Shown here one piece after another: positions 49,946-61,235 of a stretch of DNA of 64,000 nucleotides (its first letter is position 1; each line of letters opens with the position of its first letter). Under the pieces are notes generated by a model. That model made no database searches, was not told where the DNA came from, and was given only the letters and a program-made list of their open reading frames with translations. This DNA comes from Strongylocentrotus purpuratus (taxonomy: Eukaryota; Echinodermata; Echinoidea; Camarodonta; Strongylocentrotidae), in assembly GCF_000002235.5 (NCBI RefSeq), contig NW_022145597.1:22388923-22452922 (forward strand), written 5' to 3'. A program made the translations under genes and the position numbers.

Positions 49946-50132
49946 AGCTTATCTGCCGTAGTTTATAGCAGGGATACGACTGCCCTGCAAGGTCACTGGA
50001 CAGGTGGTTATCTCATCAACTCAGCTCTCAGTTAACATAAGAACAAGAGGATCATGGGGGACCAATGGTCACCGATTAGGCATTGTTTGTTATATAGAGG
50101 GCGCAAGTAGCTACAAGTAGTGCAGTGGGCCT
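49946..50132. mobile_element. TTAA-flanked element, filled site (copy 3)
   Basis: TTAA at 49942-49945 and 50133-50136. The direct duplicate downstream lacks this 187-base block: it reads CCATTTGTAAAAAAA at the matching point near 54352-54366. The opposite-strand relatives at 2646-2831 and 31850-32030 give the family. Confidence 0.82.
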
Positions 50133-50185
50133 TTAAAGAACGCCAACGCAAAAAAAGAGAACCCAAACCAACAACAGCAACAAAG

Positions 50186-50192
50186 AGAAAGC

Positions 50193-50228
<36 letters not shown>

Positions 50229-50280
50229 GAGAGATAGAGAGGAACAGGGTCAGGGAGTGTGGGAGAGAAAGACATTGAAA

Positions 50281-50312
<32 letters not shown>
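50186..50312. repeat. GA microsatellite
   Basis: (GA)n blocks with a unique 60-base middle part (ACAGGGTCAGGGAGTGTGGG...). The same layout is seen at 54425-54577. Confidence 0.95.
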
Positions 50313-50316
<4 letters not shown>

Positions 50317-51274
50317 AAGGGAGCGGTAGAATTAGGAATAAAATTGGTTGACTGCTCATGCAATTTCTATTATGAAATTTGAGACCTGACTGTTATCCTT
50401 TTCTTTATTGTCCTTTCAAGCTTCACCATTATAATCTAGGGAACACAATTCATTTCGATATTTTTGGCCTTCCACGGTGCGTGACAACGCTTATTCATCT
50501 GGAGAAGAAAAAAAAACGTTGCTTATGGTTTCTCATTGAAACCTATACTAAAGAAACCGATAGGCCGACATAAAGACCACGTTCAGTACTTATAAAAGAC
50601 CTCTTTTATTGTATATCACAAGTTTAATGGTTCTTATCCTTTTCACAAATTGAACGGGGGGGGGGGTGGTGAGTGCCAATTCAATTTATTGATTCCATTT
50701 CTCATCAATTACGGTCAAGAGGTTATTTTTGTATTGTTCTGGCAATGTTGTTTGTTACCAAAGTGAGGTCAATGGAGGCGCGGGATTTCCCCTTTCTGCT
50801 AATTGTGTATGAACTGAATTAGATGTGGGAGTGCGTGTGTGACTGTGTGTTTTTTTTTGTGTAAGCCGAAATACGTTTTTACAGACGCGTACCGTAACAA
50901 TCAGATATGATTTATAACGTTAGAGGACTGAAAACACGTGAGTCCGTTTCGTAACGGAGACCGTTGGAGCCTTAGAGTAGTCGAACACTGAGAACTGACC
51001 GTACCGCTACAATTCACATCTCCATAATGTGGATGATACGTCATGTACATGGATTATACTCATAATATATTATTCAGTCAGTCTTTATTTTTACGTAGAA
51101 GATTGCGATGAGGTTTCTTCAGAAAAAAAACAATAAAACGGATCTTGCTTTGCTTGTTTCTATTGACTACAGGTATTAGGATTCCGGGAAATATATTTTA
51201 CTATAGTCGTTAGTGATAGTATTTGTTTTGGCTCTTCGACGGAAATATCAAACGCAATACTAAACGACAAAGAT

Positions 51275-52198
51275 ATGGAGAGCAGTGACATCATTACCCG
51301 ACAAGAAGCATTGTCTTTCTTGAGCGATGTGCTTTGTGTGGTGTCACCTGCGATCAAACTCGACAGAGATCGGAAAGCGTTCTTAAATGACGTGATAAGG
51401 GCGTGGCACCATCATATTCCATATCAGACCGTGAGCAACATCGCCACGCCCCCTCTGAAGAGACACGTGCCATCATTGGCTGAAATTAAGAAGGACAATT
51501 TGTCCAAGATTGGAGGACTGTGCTATCATCTTAATATCTTCTGCTTTCATGTTCTACGCGTGCTTGGCTTCGACGTATCTTTGACCAGCTTTATCATCGG
51601 GCCCGGCAACGAGCATCCCGTCATAATAGTGCACGAACTGGCGAGCAAAGCGACCAAGCACTTGGTGGATGTGGGTTTCGGGGCTTACCCGACGCTCTGC
51701 GCCATCCCTCTGGACTTCCATTCACAATCCAACGTGTATCACCATAGCTTTCTCCGCTATCGCCTCGCGCGGAAAGACGGCTTCATCCATCGCGAGCACA
51801 GCGTTGAGAGCGATCATATAGGAGCCGCTAGATTCCACATGCGGGTCCAGACAAATGGTTGGTTCTCCTTCATGTACTTCAATCCCGATATAAAGCTAGA
51901 TATTTCCTACTTTGAAGAAATCATGATTAAGCGTTACACAAAAGTCGAACCTCTACCGGATCCACCATTGTTGTCGAGCATGCGCATTATCGTGTATCCC
52001 GAGGGGCGACTGGTCTACATCAAAGACACCACCTTATTGGTGGAGGGTGAAGAAGGGTGTGTCCAAAAGAGTTATTTCCGATCACGTGACGGGATACTTT
52101 CGGCCTTCGCTCGTTTCTTTCCGAAGTTTCCCAAAGGTGTAGTTGAAGCAGCGATGGGCGATGAAAACGTGTATCTAGATTTTTGCAAAGAGTTGTAA
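51275..52198 (+). CDS. Arylamine N-acetyltransferase, copy 2 (NAT-like)
   Basis: A 307-residue frame, intact to TAA at 52196-52198. The first ATG of copy 1 is ACG here (51239-51241), so the start must be the next in-frame ATG at 51275, which has G at -3 and G at +4; the protein lacks 12 N-terminal residues but none of the conserved blocks. Triad: Cys83 (IGGLCYHLN), His114 (EHPVIIV), Asp132 (HLVDVGFG). It is likely the same cytosolic acetyl-CoA-dependent arylamine acetylation as copy 1. About 20 residue differences separate the copies. An acceptor-like CTACAG precedes it at 51172. It is intact, so probably functional, though expression is unknown. Confidence 0.92.
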   Translation: MESSDIITRQEALSFLSDVLCVVSPAIKLDRDRKAFLNDVIRAWHHHIPYQTVSNIATPPLKRHVPSLAEIKKDNLSKIGGLCYHLNIFCFHVLRVLGFDVSLTSFIIGPGNEHPVIIVHELASKATKHLVDVGFGAYPTLCAIPLDFHSQSNVYHHSFLRYRLARKDGFIHREHSVESDHIGAARFHMRVQTNGWFSFMYFNPDIKLDISYFEEIMIKRYTKVEPLPDPPLLSSMRIIVYPEGRLVYIKDTTLLVEGEEGCVQKSYFRSRDGILSAFARFFPKFPKGVVEAAMGDENVYLDFCKEL

Positions 52199-52412
52199 TA
52201 CACACAGTTTCACTCAGTTGGATAAAAGTATATATTTTTAGAGCGATCAATTGTGGGTTCTCATTTGGATTATTACCCATTATACGTTATAAAGGTAATT
52301 GGTCATGGAGAACTGACTCAACTCCATATCTTCGACCAACATGTCTTATTATGCTGCGCTCACGAATTATCCATCAACTTTATAAGAACTGCTCATGAGA
52401 AAAGGTCATCAA

Positions 52413-52418
52413 AATAAA
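52413..52418 (+). terminator. Polyadenylation signal AATAAA of NAT copy 2
   Basis: AATAAA 215 bases after the stop, in the same context as the left-arm signal at 47015-47020. Confidence 0.6.
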
Positions 52419-52503
52419 TTCACACCCGAGTCGTGACTGAACGCTAGACGAGAAAGATATCAAATGATCCTTCCTTTTTACCATTATGCAAACTGATTTT
52501 TAA

Positions 52504-52889
52504 CCCTAATAAGGCTTAAAAAACAAAGAAATACATAAGAAATTATCAAATCAGGAGATAACATAAGGAATAACGCCACTCTTCCAATTTATTGTTGGTA
52601 TTATTATTCCAAATGCTCTAAAGAATATATGTAATGAAAACTAATGTTTAAATATGAAGAATATATGATTTAGGGGTAAAAATGTGAATGTTATGACCTT
52701 ATTTGCATAAATTACCATAAATATGCAAATGAATGAATTTTTCAAAAAATTAAATCTACCATAGTATTCTAAACACTTCGATTGACATGCGGCGATCAGC
52801 CGTTTCACGGCCGAGATCTTAAAGGGGGGCCATAATGTCCCCCCCCCCCCCGGCCGTATTAATACCTCAAATACCCCGCCTTTTTAGGG
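52504..52889. mobile_element. piggyBac-like small element, filled site
   Basis: TTAA at 52500-52503 and 52890-52893 brackets CCCTAATAAGGC...GCCTTTTTAGGG. The left arm has the empty site (TTTTTAAATCAAATAG on the minus strand near 46920-46935). The 386-base element is non-coding. The CCC...GGG ends with TTAA duplication fit piggyBac. Confidence 0.88.
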
Positions 52890-53683
52890 TTAAATCAAAA
52901 TGGTTTAGCTTACATCAATAGCGCACTGGCTTTAGTATACAATTACACTTTGGATTATCTCGATAGGTTTATTAGACATTAGTAATTACCGTCAAATTCC
53001 TCATTATTTGTCGCTATAGAATATGTATCTTTAACTCAATTTTATCAGGCCTCGTAAATTATATTACATATATTCCGTATGTTTCTATAAATATGGGTCG
53101 TTCCATGATGTTATAATTATGATTGACAATATAAATTGAATAAAGAAGTCTTCAATGCTTTTTGTGAATTTCAACATATATTCTATTCACTGCCTTATCA
53201 CACCTGTATCCTGAAGTGTCATCAATGTTTTATAGTCACAAGTTGAGTGAAGTGAAATTAAATTTAAATTCGAAGGTTTGTCATAATTGTGATCATTATC
53301 ATAGTCAACAAGCTATAAGCTCACAAAATGACAACCAAAAGCCAAATATGTGTACGCAAGCATGTACTGTATGTCGTATAATTGCACATATATGGTTTTC
53401 GGTCTCGCTGGCCTTCGGCCTACCACGCTGTTACCATTTGAAATGTCATGACATAATTAAGAAAAAGTGATTTCTTCTTCAAAAGATTTGTTTACTTGTA
53501 CGAGATGTATTACCATATTTTTATTCCGAATATATGTTTGTTTGTTTGTTTGTTTGAGGTTCTATTATTCAAACGCTCAAATACATTAATATAACAATAT
53601 TAAATACATGTTTGACAAAGATCTTGTATGGATAACGTGACCAGAAAAACGCATAAAATGCTAATCATGTCTGATACCTTTAA

Positions 53684-54068
53684 AGGTAAAGACCAGTTTT
53701 GGAAACGCCCCCTCTCAAACAATGAAATGGAAGCTCATGCATGTGAAAGAATATTTTTTGACTAATACGTGATCGTACAAATTTTGCCGAGAAACCGCCT
53801 ACTAATTGATATATTTGGTACATCATTATATCTATTTAGACCTGATAGATATAACGCATGTGTCGCGCACGTGCCGCGTAGTCCCATATACATCTTTATG
53901 TGTACAGTGCTTGTAACTTTACCAAGACTGGGCCAAATTTCTTATCATTTTGATTATTCCAGAACCTTGCAGTACACCAATACTTATGCTAGATGATCAA
54001 CCTTTTATGATCGATTCCATAACGTTTCTTTCACAATGCAATCGCATGACCATAACTGGTCTTCATCT
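53684..54068. mobile_element. TTAA-flanked small element (AGGTAAAGACCAG family), full copy
   Basis: TTAA at 53680-53683 and 54069-54072; ends AGGTAAAGACCAGTTTTGG and CTGGTCTTCATCT. It shows the single GGGGGCGTTTCC-like target (minus strand) that the hAT copy at 19605 interrupts. Confidence 0.88.
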
Positions 54069-54422
54069 TTAAAGTACAGTATCTTAACAAATAAAAATGT
54101 ATGTATACATATATATGAACAATTATTGAATACAGGTATACACTTAAGCTACATACTATTCTACGTATCTAAGATAATACTTGTAAACATAGGCATTCCT
54201 AATAAAATAATACAAAATATATTTCATATCATTGCATCCATTTTATTTTATTTTATTTTTATTTTTGATAAACTTAAGGTCAGTATAATGTCATTATTAC
54301 CTGGATGTGAGCTATTATCATAATTATGTTTATTTTATAATTAATATTATTTTACCATTTGTAAAAAAAAAAAAAACGCAAAAAACAACCAAGAGCAACA
54401 ACAGCAACAAAGAGAAAGTGTG

Positions 54423-54424
<2 letters not shown>

Positions 54425-54473
<49 letters not shown>

Positions 54474-54522
54474 CAAACAGGGTAATGGAGTGTGGGAGAG
54501 AAAGACATTGAAAAGGAGAGAG

Positions 54523-54577
<55 letters not shown>
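54425..54577. repeat. GA microsatellite pair
   Basis: Two pure (GA)n blocks, 54425-54472 and about 54531-54577. Confidence 0.95.
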
Positions 54578-54580
<3 letters not shown>

Positions 54581-55300
54581 AGGAGTAGGTTGACTTTTGC
54601 TCATGCAATTTTTTATTGTGAAATTTGAGACCTGACTGTTATCCTTTTCTTTATTGTCCTTTCAAGCTTCACCATTATAATCTAGGGAACACAATTCATT
54701 TCGATATTTTTGGCCTTCCACGGTGCGTGACAACGCTTATTCATCTGGAGAAGAAAAAAAACGTTGCTTATGGTTTCTCATTGAAACCTATACTAAAGAA
54801 ACCGATAGGCCGACATAAAGACCACGTTCAGTACTTATAAAAGACCTCTTTTATTGTATATCACAAGTTTAATGGTTCTTATCATTTTCACAAATTGGAC
54901 GGGGGGGGGGGGGGGAGTGAGTGCCAATTCAATTTATTGATTCCATTTCTCATCAATTACAGTCCAGAGGCTATTTTTTTGTTTTTTGTTTGTTCTGGCA
55001 ATGCTGTTTGTTACCAAAGGTAGGTCAATGGAGGCGCGGGATTCCCCCCATTCTGCGCATTGTGTATGAACTGAACTAGATGTGGGAGTGCGTGTGTGAC
55101 TGTGTGTGTTTTTTTGTGTAAGCCGAAAATACGTTTTTACAGACGCGTACCGTAACAATCAGATATGATTTATAACGTTAGAGGACTGAAAACACGTGAG
55201 TCCGTTTCGAAACGGAGACCGTTGGATCCATATAGTAGGCGAACAATGAGAACTGACCGTACCGCTACAATTCACATCTCCATAAAATGTGGATGATACG

Positions 55301-55712
55301 CCCGCCCCCCCCCCCCCACCCCCTACTCCGGGGTCGGAATGACCGCATGTGTGTTACCAAAATGTCCGGTAAAGGGGTACTTTTCGTGAGACAAGGTCCG
55401 GCCCGAGAATTGTAAGAAAAGGGGTGTATTTGACTTTTCACCCGGAGATTTCTTTAAAAAGGGGGTGTTTTTTCTTTTTGTCTCTCATCTCTTTGGACTC
55501 CTGAGAAATTATTCCGAATTTAGGGGGGTAAATTGAGCATTTTTCCGAATTTAGGGGGGTCTCCAAGGCAGGAAAAGCCCGCGAAAAGCCCGAGAAAGGG
55601 GGGGGGGGTTCGGAAATGTTGGCAGTACTCAGATAGGGGGTGCTTTAAAAAAGAGGGAACGAGCATATGCGTACCCTAAATAACACTGAGTGGGGGGGGG
55701 GGGGGGGGCGGG
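55301..55712. mobile_element. G-rich small hAT-like element, filled site
   Basis: Ends CCCGCCCC... and ...GGGGCGGG; the direct repeat ATGATACG flanks it at 55293-55300 and 55713-55720. Copy A has ATGATACG once (about 51030), an empty site. The interior matches 10614-10998. Confidence 0.92.
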
Positions 55713-55733
55713 ATGATACGTCATGTCCATGGG

Positions 55734-56394
55734 ACATCGTCTGCTTGTGCAAATCATGTCCATACTGTGATCTCACACAATCTCAGCAGCGTTCGGAGAG
55801 CTATTCAGGTGCTTTGCCGGGGCTGTATTTAAGCGTTTGTAATTTATCATAATCATTACTTCGAATGTTTCCAAGCATTGAATTTTGATAACTTTGTCGA
55901 ATCAAAGTTTCAACTTTGCAATAATGAAAATAAAGTTAGTTTTTAAAAATCAATGAATATCTCGCTTTTAGTGTCAGTACGCGAACTTTAGATATTTTCG
56001 GGTAATTCTCAATTGGCATAAACTATCAATCCCTCTATTCGTCTGTGGCCAGGGCGGAGAGCTTTGTCTTGGTAACAGGTGGCCAGTCTAAATACAGTTC
56101 TGTTCATCAAATAACAGTTCAGGACTCAAGGGCTGAACAGGGCAACCAATATCTGTTCAGGGAAGGTTCTTGAAGTTTTTGTTTTTTTTCTTTTCGAGGT
56201 GGTTCCAACTGGTGTTTATATGAGAACAGCCTTTTCCTATAGGCTACCAAATTGGACAGAAAGCTTTCATTTCTTAGTTAATGTTATATTAACAAACTTT
56301 GATTAAATAAGGAGGTTTTCTTGTTTAATAAAGAAGAATATGATGATAATATAATACTGGATACTTTTATATCGCTCAAATCCAACTGGTAGGG
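55734..56394. other. No feature seen
   Basis: Ordinary AT-rich intergenic DNA with no gene or clear repeat recognised. Confidence 0.4.
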
Positions 56395-56605
56395 TGCTCA
56401 TTGCGCGTTACTATTACCCCGGATCTAGCTTGGCAACCAGGTTCAGTGATCATAGCATTCAAGCATCTCTTTCCTACCGGTACCCGTTAAACATCTGGGT
56501 GGGGAGTGGCAAAATTAATGTAGATTACTGTCTAACCAAAGGACATTGGTGCTGCACCGCGGGACTCGATCCCACGACCTTAGAATCTTCGGTCAAGTTA
56601 ACTAA
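56395..56605 (-). repeat. tRNA-derived SINE, diverged
   Basis: The minus strand B box GGGATCGAGTCCC is followed by GCGGTGCAGCACCAATG, CCTTTGG and CCACTCCCCACCCAGATG, the same order as 28426-28709. Confidence 0.6.
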
Positions 56606-56633
56606 CAGACAACTAAACAACAATTCTATAGAT

Positions 56634-56832
56634 TAGAAAAAGAGAAAGAGAGATAGAGACAGACAAACATGGATAGAGAATGAGAGAGAGAGCCATAGAG
56701 AGTGAGAGAGAAAGAGAAAGAGAGACAGAGAGAGAGACAGAGAGAGAGAGACAGAGAGAGAGAGAGAGACAGACAGAGAGAGAGAGAGACAGAGAGAGAC
56801 AGAGAGACATGGAGAGAGAGGGGGAGGGGAGA
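56634..56832. repeat. GA-rich tract with CAGA interruptions
   Basis: Purine-rich GAGA/GACA repeats of about 200 bases. The Arg/Glu frames here are compositional. Confidence 0.95.
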
Positions 56833-56969
56833 AACCTACATCAAGGAGGTTATTTTAGTATTTTTGTGGCGGAAAAGGAACCGGCGTTCTATTCCCTTTA
56901 GTTCGACCTCTGTAATGTTTAGCCATTGTCTGTCGAGAGAACTAAAAGCGGAAAAAGCCGGATCGTGAT

Positions 56970-59900
56970 GCGTTATGATTCAGGCATGTTACCCGAACTA
57001 GATCAGATGTGAACTAAAATGAACTAGGAGAGGGGGGAAAGTTAACGTGATGTATGTATTTGTAGAAAGGTCTGATAAGGTATGAGGGACGTCATTATCA
57101 CCTTCACTTGTTTTACCCACCTAAAGTTTTTAATTTATTAATTTATTTTATTTCCAGGCAAGATGATAACATACAAAACATCACAAGGTTAACAAATGAT
57201 AGAACGTATTTTCTTCTAGTATAGACAGAATAGAGTTGATCAGAATCGAGCAAAAAAAATATGATGATATTAATAACAATTTATTTATTACACGCCTTTT
57301 CATAAGATACAAAGCGCATACAAAATGATGGTGATGATAAAGACAATGATAATAATAATGATAATGAAAGAATGATTTATGAAAACAATTATCGTCATCA
57401 TAACAATAATAACATTGATAATAATAACTATAGTAATACAAGTACCACTGTACATTTATGCCAGAGTCCTTCAATGCTATAATTATCCTCATCCGAATTA
57501 TAGGTATGAAAACATGGGTTGCATTCATCATTAATCGTGACATTATCATTTCAGAATTTATTTACTATTGTTAATTGATTGACTGTGTTTTTAAGGTTGA
57601 CTATAACTCAATTTTCAATTTTCTCAGCTTTATTCCCTTATACTTGTCAATAAAACTGAGAAATTTGAAACTTGAAGGGAATGGGATGGATTTTGTGTTC
57701 AATCCAGCATGCCAGTGGACATGGTGAAAATGTCTCCTCTGGCGCCATCTGTTGGGCAGGTATGGACAAGCTCATAATTCTGCTAGGCACAACTTCTTCA
57801 GTCTCGATTTGATTTGATTTGATTTGATTTATTGGTTTCTGCATCTTTTTTTTCGTTTTTCATCATATCATCATCATTTCGATCTATACTGTATGGCGTT
57901 ATTTTTCCGCAGTCGTCCTGGGAGTTCACAAGACCGACTCAAAACTAAGTTTTTAACCTTTCCCAATTTCATAGACAACATCGGTCTTGGTAGGCTATTG
58001 ACAATTTGAAGGTTTCACGATGAAACTGTCGATCTCTGAATTGGCTGCCGATCCGATTACTTTGACCCCCCCCCCCCCCCCCATATTGAACTAGGAGACT
58101 AGAATTTCCTTTCTCCCCTGTTGAGGTCCAGAGCGCTCATATAGAAGCTGGTTGGAATCATAAGCCTTTTAGTCAGAGAATATGACCGATCAGCTGTGAG
58201 TCAGGCTAATCGCATGCACGAGTGTCGTCCGATTGTTCTTCTGGTTTTTGTTTGTTTGTTTGTTGTAGATATGTTCTATATTAGTTCTATTCATTACTTT
58301 AAAAATGGCAAAGTCCAAAGACAACCAATAACAATCAAACACAATAAAAACGAACCAAGCTATTACATTGTATATTCGTAGTCGTTAAATGAAATGTTGT
58401 ACATCCTAGAAAATAAAACTCGAAATTAACGTAGAAATAAAAATTCACTCGATGATAATACTTCTCGAGACCCTTCAACATTTCATCACCTTTTTCCAAT
58501 GGCTCCTATTATATGGTATAAATTATCAAATTGACAATGTTTGAATCGTTGCTAACTTCATCACTTCGCACGCTTTTGGTCGTGGCTCAGGAAATAAAGA
58601 ATTTTCCGATCGAAAGAGCAATGGTTCAAGACGTCAAAATTCATCAGTTTTCGGATAAGAAATTCTAAAGAAAATATGAAAATAGAAAATCTGATTCATC
58701 CCAGTAAAACTTTGTGAACTTGCAACAAAAAGCTGACAATTTTTTTCTTCAAGACTTATAGGAAGAATGAATATGTACAGTTTTTCGTATCCTTTTCTAA
58801 ACGTAGTATTCTTACTATCGCATAAATTATGTTCAATTAGGCCTATTATTACAACTATACTGAGTAGCATTGTCCTTTAAAACAAAAACAATGGAGTGAG
58901 CTTTTAAAAATGAAAATAAATCTTTTTAACAATGCCCATAACACCAAACGCCTGGGGAAAAAAAACTAACTAAAATACTCATTTCATTATTCCTGTCTGT
59001 TGAATTTATAAGAATTTATAGATTCTTTCCTTTCTTTCTCGATTCCGTGAGAATGGAAGACAAGATCTAATACTTGTCACGTGGGTCACAGACTTAAACA
59101 TCACAGGGCGTTCATTCTCCTCAAATTTTTCCTTCATTTTAAATATATTTTTGGTAATCGTCATCTCCTGTTCACCGATAAGGGTTCAAAGTACTGCGTA
59201 TTAATGGTCAATGGCATAGCAAGAGTGTAAACGTTTAGGGATTATGAGGAGGGGGGGGGGGGTAACTTGTCTTAGTCAGTGAGTGTTATGCTGAATAACA
59301 AGGCCTGTGGTGGGAGGGGGTGTGGGAGGGTTTCTCCGACTTCGCTCCTGCAACGTTTCCTCCGGGGTTCATTGCAGCGGAGATATAGAGCTAGGGTTCG
59401 GGTTCAGGTTAGCATGGTTAGGATTACAAACTAATAGGGTTTTAGGGTAGCTTGAGGGCTAAGTTTGAATGATTATGGGCCATTTGCTCTGGGTTGAAAT
59501 TGAGAAATTGGTTAGCAGGGTAAGGCCTTCCATCATCTTAAAAAATCTCTGGTCCTTTTATTTCCTTTTGCTGTGTTTGCTATTCGACGGGGGGGGGGGC
59601 ACATGCCCCCGTACCCCCGTAGCTAAGCAACTAGTCATCAGCCATGACGAATAATCAAAGAAAGGGCAGACTTAGAATTGAAAGCATAACCGGTCGTGTT
59701 TTGAATTCCACACTAATAAGGAACAGCGATGGCCACAAGAGGGGGGTGGAAACGGAATATGGTATCTCTTTAAAAAATATGCCGTCACGAAATCAAAGTA
59801 TTCCCAGAGTGGGCCTCATATCTCCTCCTTCCTCTCTTTCTCTCCACCCCTTCCCCATCTTCTGATGCCATCTTGCATGACGTAAGCTACTGGACGCAGG

Positions 59901-60010
59901 TCACCGCCCTTTGCTTTTTTTTTTTCGGGAATGTTGAACCAATAACTGAATTCCTTCAATATTGTCCATATTCGTCAGTTCCCAGTTCCCAGTTCCCATT
60001 CCCATAATAT
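56970..60010. other. Intergenic, no gene seen
   Basis: Holds a LINE-tail-like stretch near 57120-57200, (ATT/ATC)-rich DNA 57240-57440, a (TTTGA)n run near 57808-57830, a C-run at 58067-58082 and TTAGGG-like words near 59395-59460. No open frame shows a recognisable domain. Confidence 0.5.
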
Positions 60011-60014
60011 TGTG

Positions 60015-60262
60015 TCGTAATGATACGGTAATTCATATAGCGCAGCAAGCTACTATAAGTCTATACAAATTACACTCTCTATCATTACTTTAGATATAGC
60101 CAATCGAAGATATTAAAATTTCAAACAGAGAATGTCAGCTACCATCTTACTACACCTGGGTGCAGTGAGGCAAGACAATGACTTATTGTCTTCCCAAAGG
60201 ATCCAGATGCTGGGATGGGACTCGAACCCCCAACCCTCTCGATTGAAAGTAAAGTGAAAGAA
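60015..60262 (-). repeat. SINE-like fragment
   Basis: On the minus strand GGGGGTTCGAGTCCCATCCC (B-box-like) is followed by TTTGGGAAGACAATAAG and CACCCAGGTGTAGTAAGATG. Confidence 0.55.
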
Positions 60263-60879
60263 CCTACATACCTGTCAATTCCGAAATTGTGGGTCCTTCT
60301 CGCATTAATAATGTTACCCTATGTTTATACATGTTATTCATATGTGATATTCTCCCATATTAAAGATGATCAGGATATGATTTTGGCTTTGCGCTTTATT
60401 TTAAACTTTTTCTCTCTGTTGAGTTTTAAACCCCTATCATTCAATGATTATTTCGTCTGCAAATAGCGCTTGACGTGATGCTCTATTTTCCTCGTTTAAA
60501 TTATTTGCTGCGAAAGTGCGCCTTAATTAAGAAATGTATTTTATCGTTGCTTGGAATTGTGTTATTTTTAGGTCCCCGTGAAACCTACTTCAATTTTCGG
60601 GTGGAGTACTAATTAGGACTCTATAGTCGGTGACAAATGTCATCCTCTTCTACACGTGTCTCGTGTGTCAGCAATATCAAGCTCTATTGCTCCAATTTTC
60701 CCCTCCGTCTTTTTTTAAATCTGTTATCTTTACTTTTTTTAGAGGAGAAGTAGGGATACTTGATTTTCTCTTCTATCTTTTTTACCCTTTTTCCTTCTTT
60801 CCTTTGCAATCATTTCTTTTCGGCGTATGTCAAATAGAGCATCTTTTCTCGAGTTCCTTACCTCTTATTTCGTTTTTTC

Positions 60880-61235
60880 GTGAGAAGGAGGAAAAGGAGA
60901 AAAAGAAGAAGAAGGGACAGAAGGAGAAGAAGAAGATTTGGAAGAAGAAGAAGAAAAAGAGGAGGAAGAAGAGAAGGATGTCTGATAAGAAGCCGTCTTA
61001 TTTGTTCTTTTTCGATTTTCTACAAAAGAACGAATAAAGGTGAGAAGAAGGAAAAGAATAGGAAGAAGATGGACAACAAAGAAGGAGAAAAGGAAAAAGA
61101 AGAAAAAGAAGAAGAAGGAGGAGGAGGGGAAAGGGGAGGAATAAGAAGAAGAGGAGGAGGAAGAAGAAGAAGAAGAAGACAAAGAAGAAGAAGGAGGAGA
61201 AAGAAAAGACGAAGAGAAAGACGGCTGATAAGGAG
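60880..61235. repeat. GAA/GGA purine tract
   Basis: Two purine-rich blocks of AAGAAG/GGAGGA (60880-60980 and 61040-61235) separated by about 60 bases. The interval ATGTCTGATAAGAAGCCGTC and the end ACGGCTGATAAGGAGT share GCTGATAAG-like words. The Lys/Arg/Glu and Ser/Phe frames are compositional. Confidence 0.95.

Larger units (their letters stand above)
48809..50614. other. Spacer between the inverted arms
   Basis: Holds a (TTGAA)n run (about 48911-48945), a palindromic element (49032-49201), an (A/T)-rich SINE-like tail (49270-49380, minus), the TTAA-flanked repeat 49946-50132 and a GA tract. The NAT promoters probably lie within or next to it, but no core promoter could be assigned. Confidence 0.5.
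49925..51050. repeat. Direct segmental duplication, copy A
   Basis: Matches 54345-55733 in the same orientation: the GA tract, TGACTGTTATCCTTTTCTTT, CATCTGGAGAAGAAAAAA, and the segment up to GATACGTCATGT. Differences are the element at 49946-50132 here and the element at 55301-55712 there. Confidence 0.9.
50615..53292 (+). repeat. Right arm of the inverted duplication (with NAT copy 2)
   Basis: Reverse complement of left-arm parts (see 42118-48808). Differences: it contains the extra element 52504-52889 and lacks about 4.45 kb present in the left arm, with the join at about 52992. Confidence 0.88.
54345..55733. repeat. Direct segmental duplication, copy B (without NAT)
   Basis: Same order as 49925-51050 but ends at about 55733, before any NAT coding sequence, and contains the inserted G-rich element 55301-55712. 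Confidence 0.9.
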
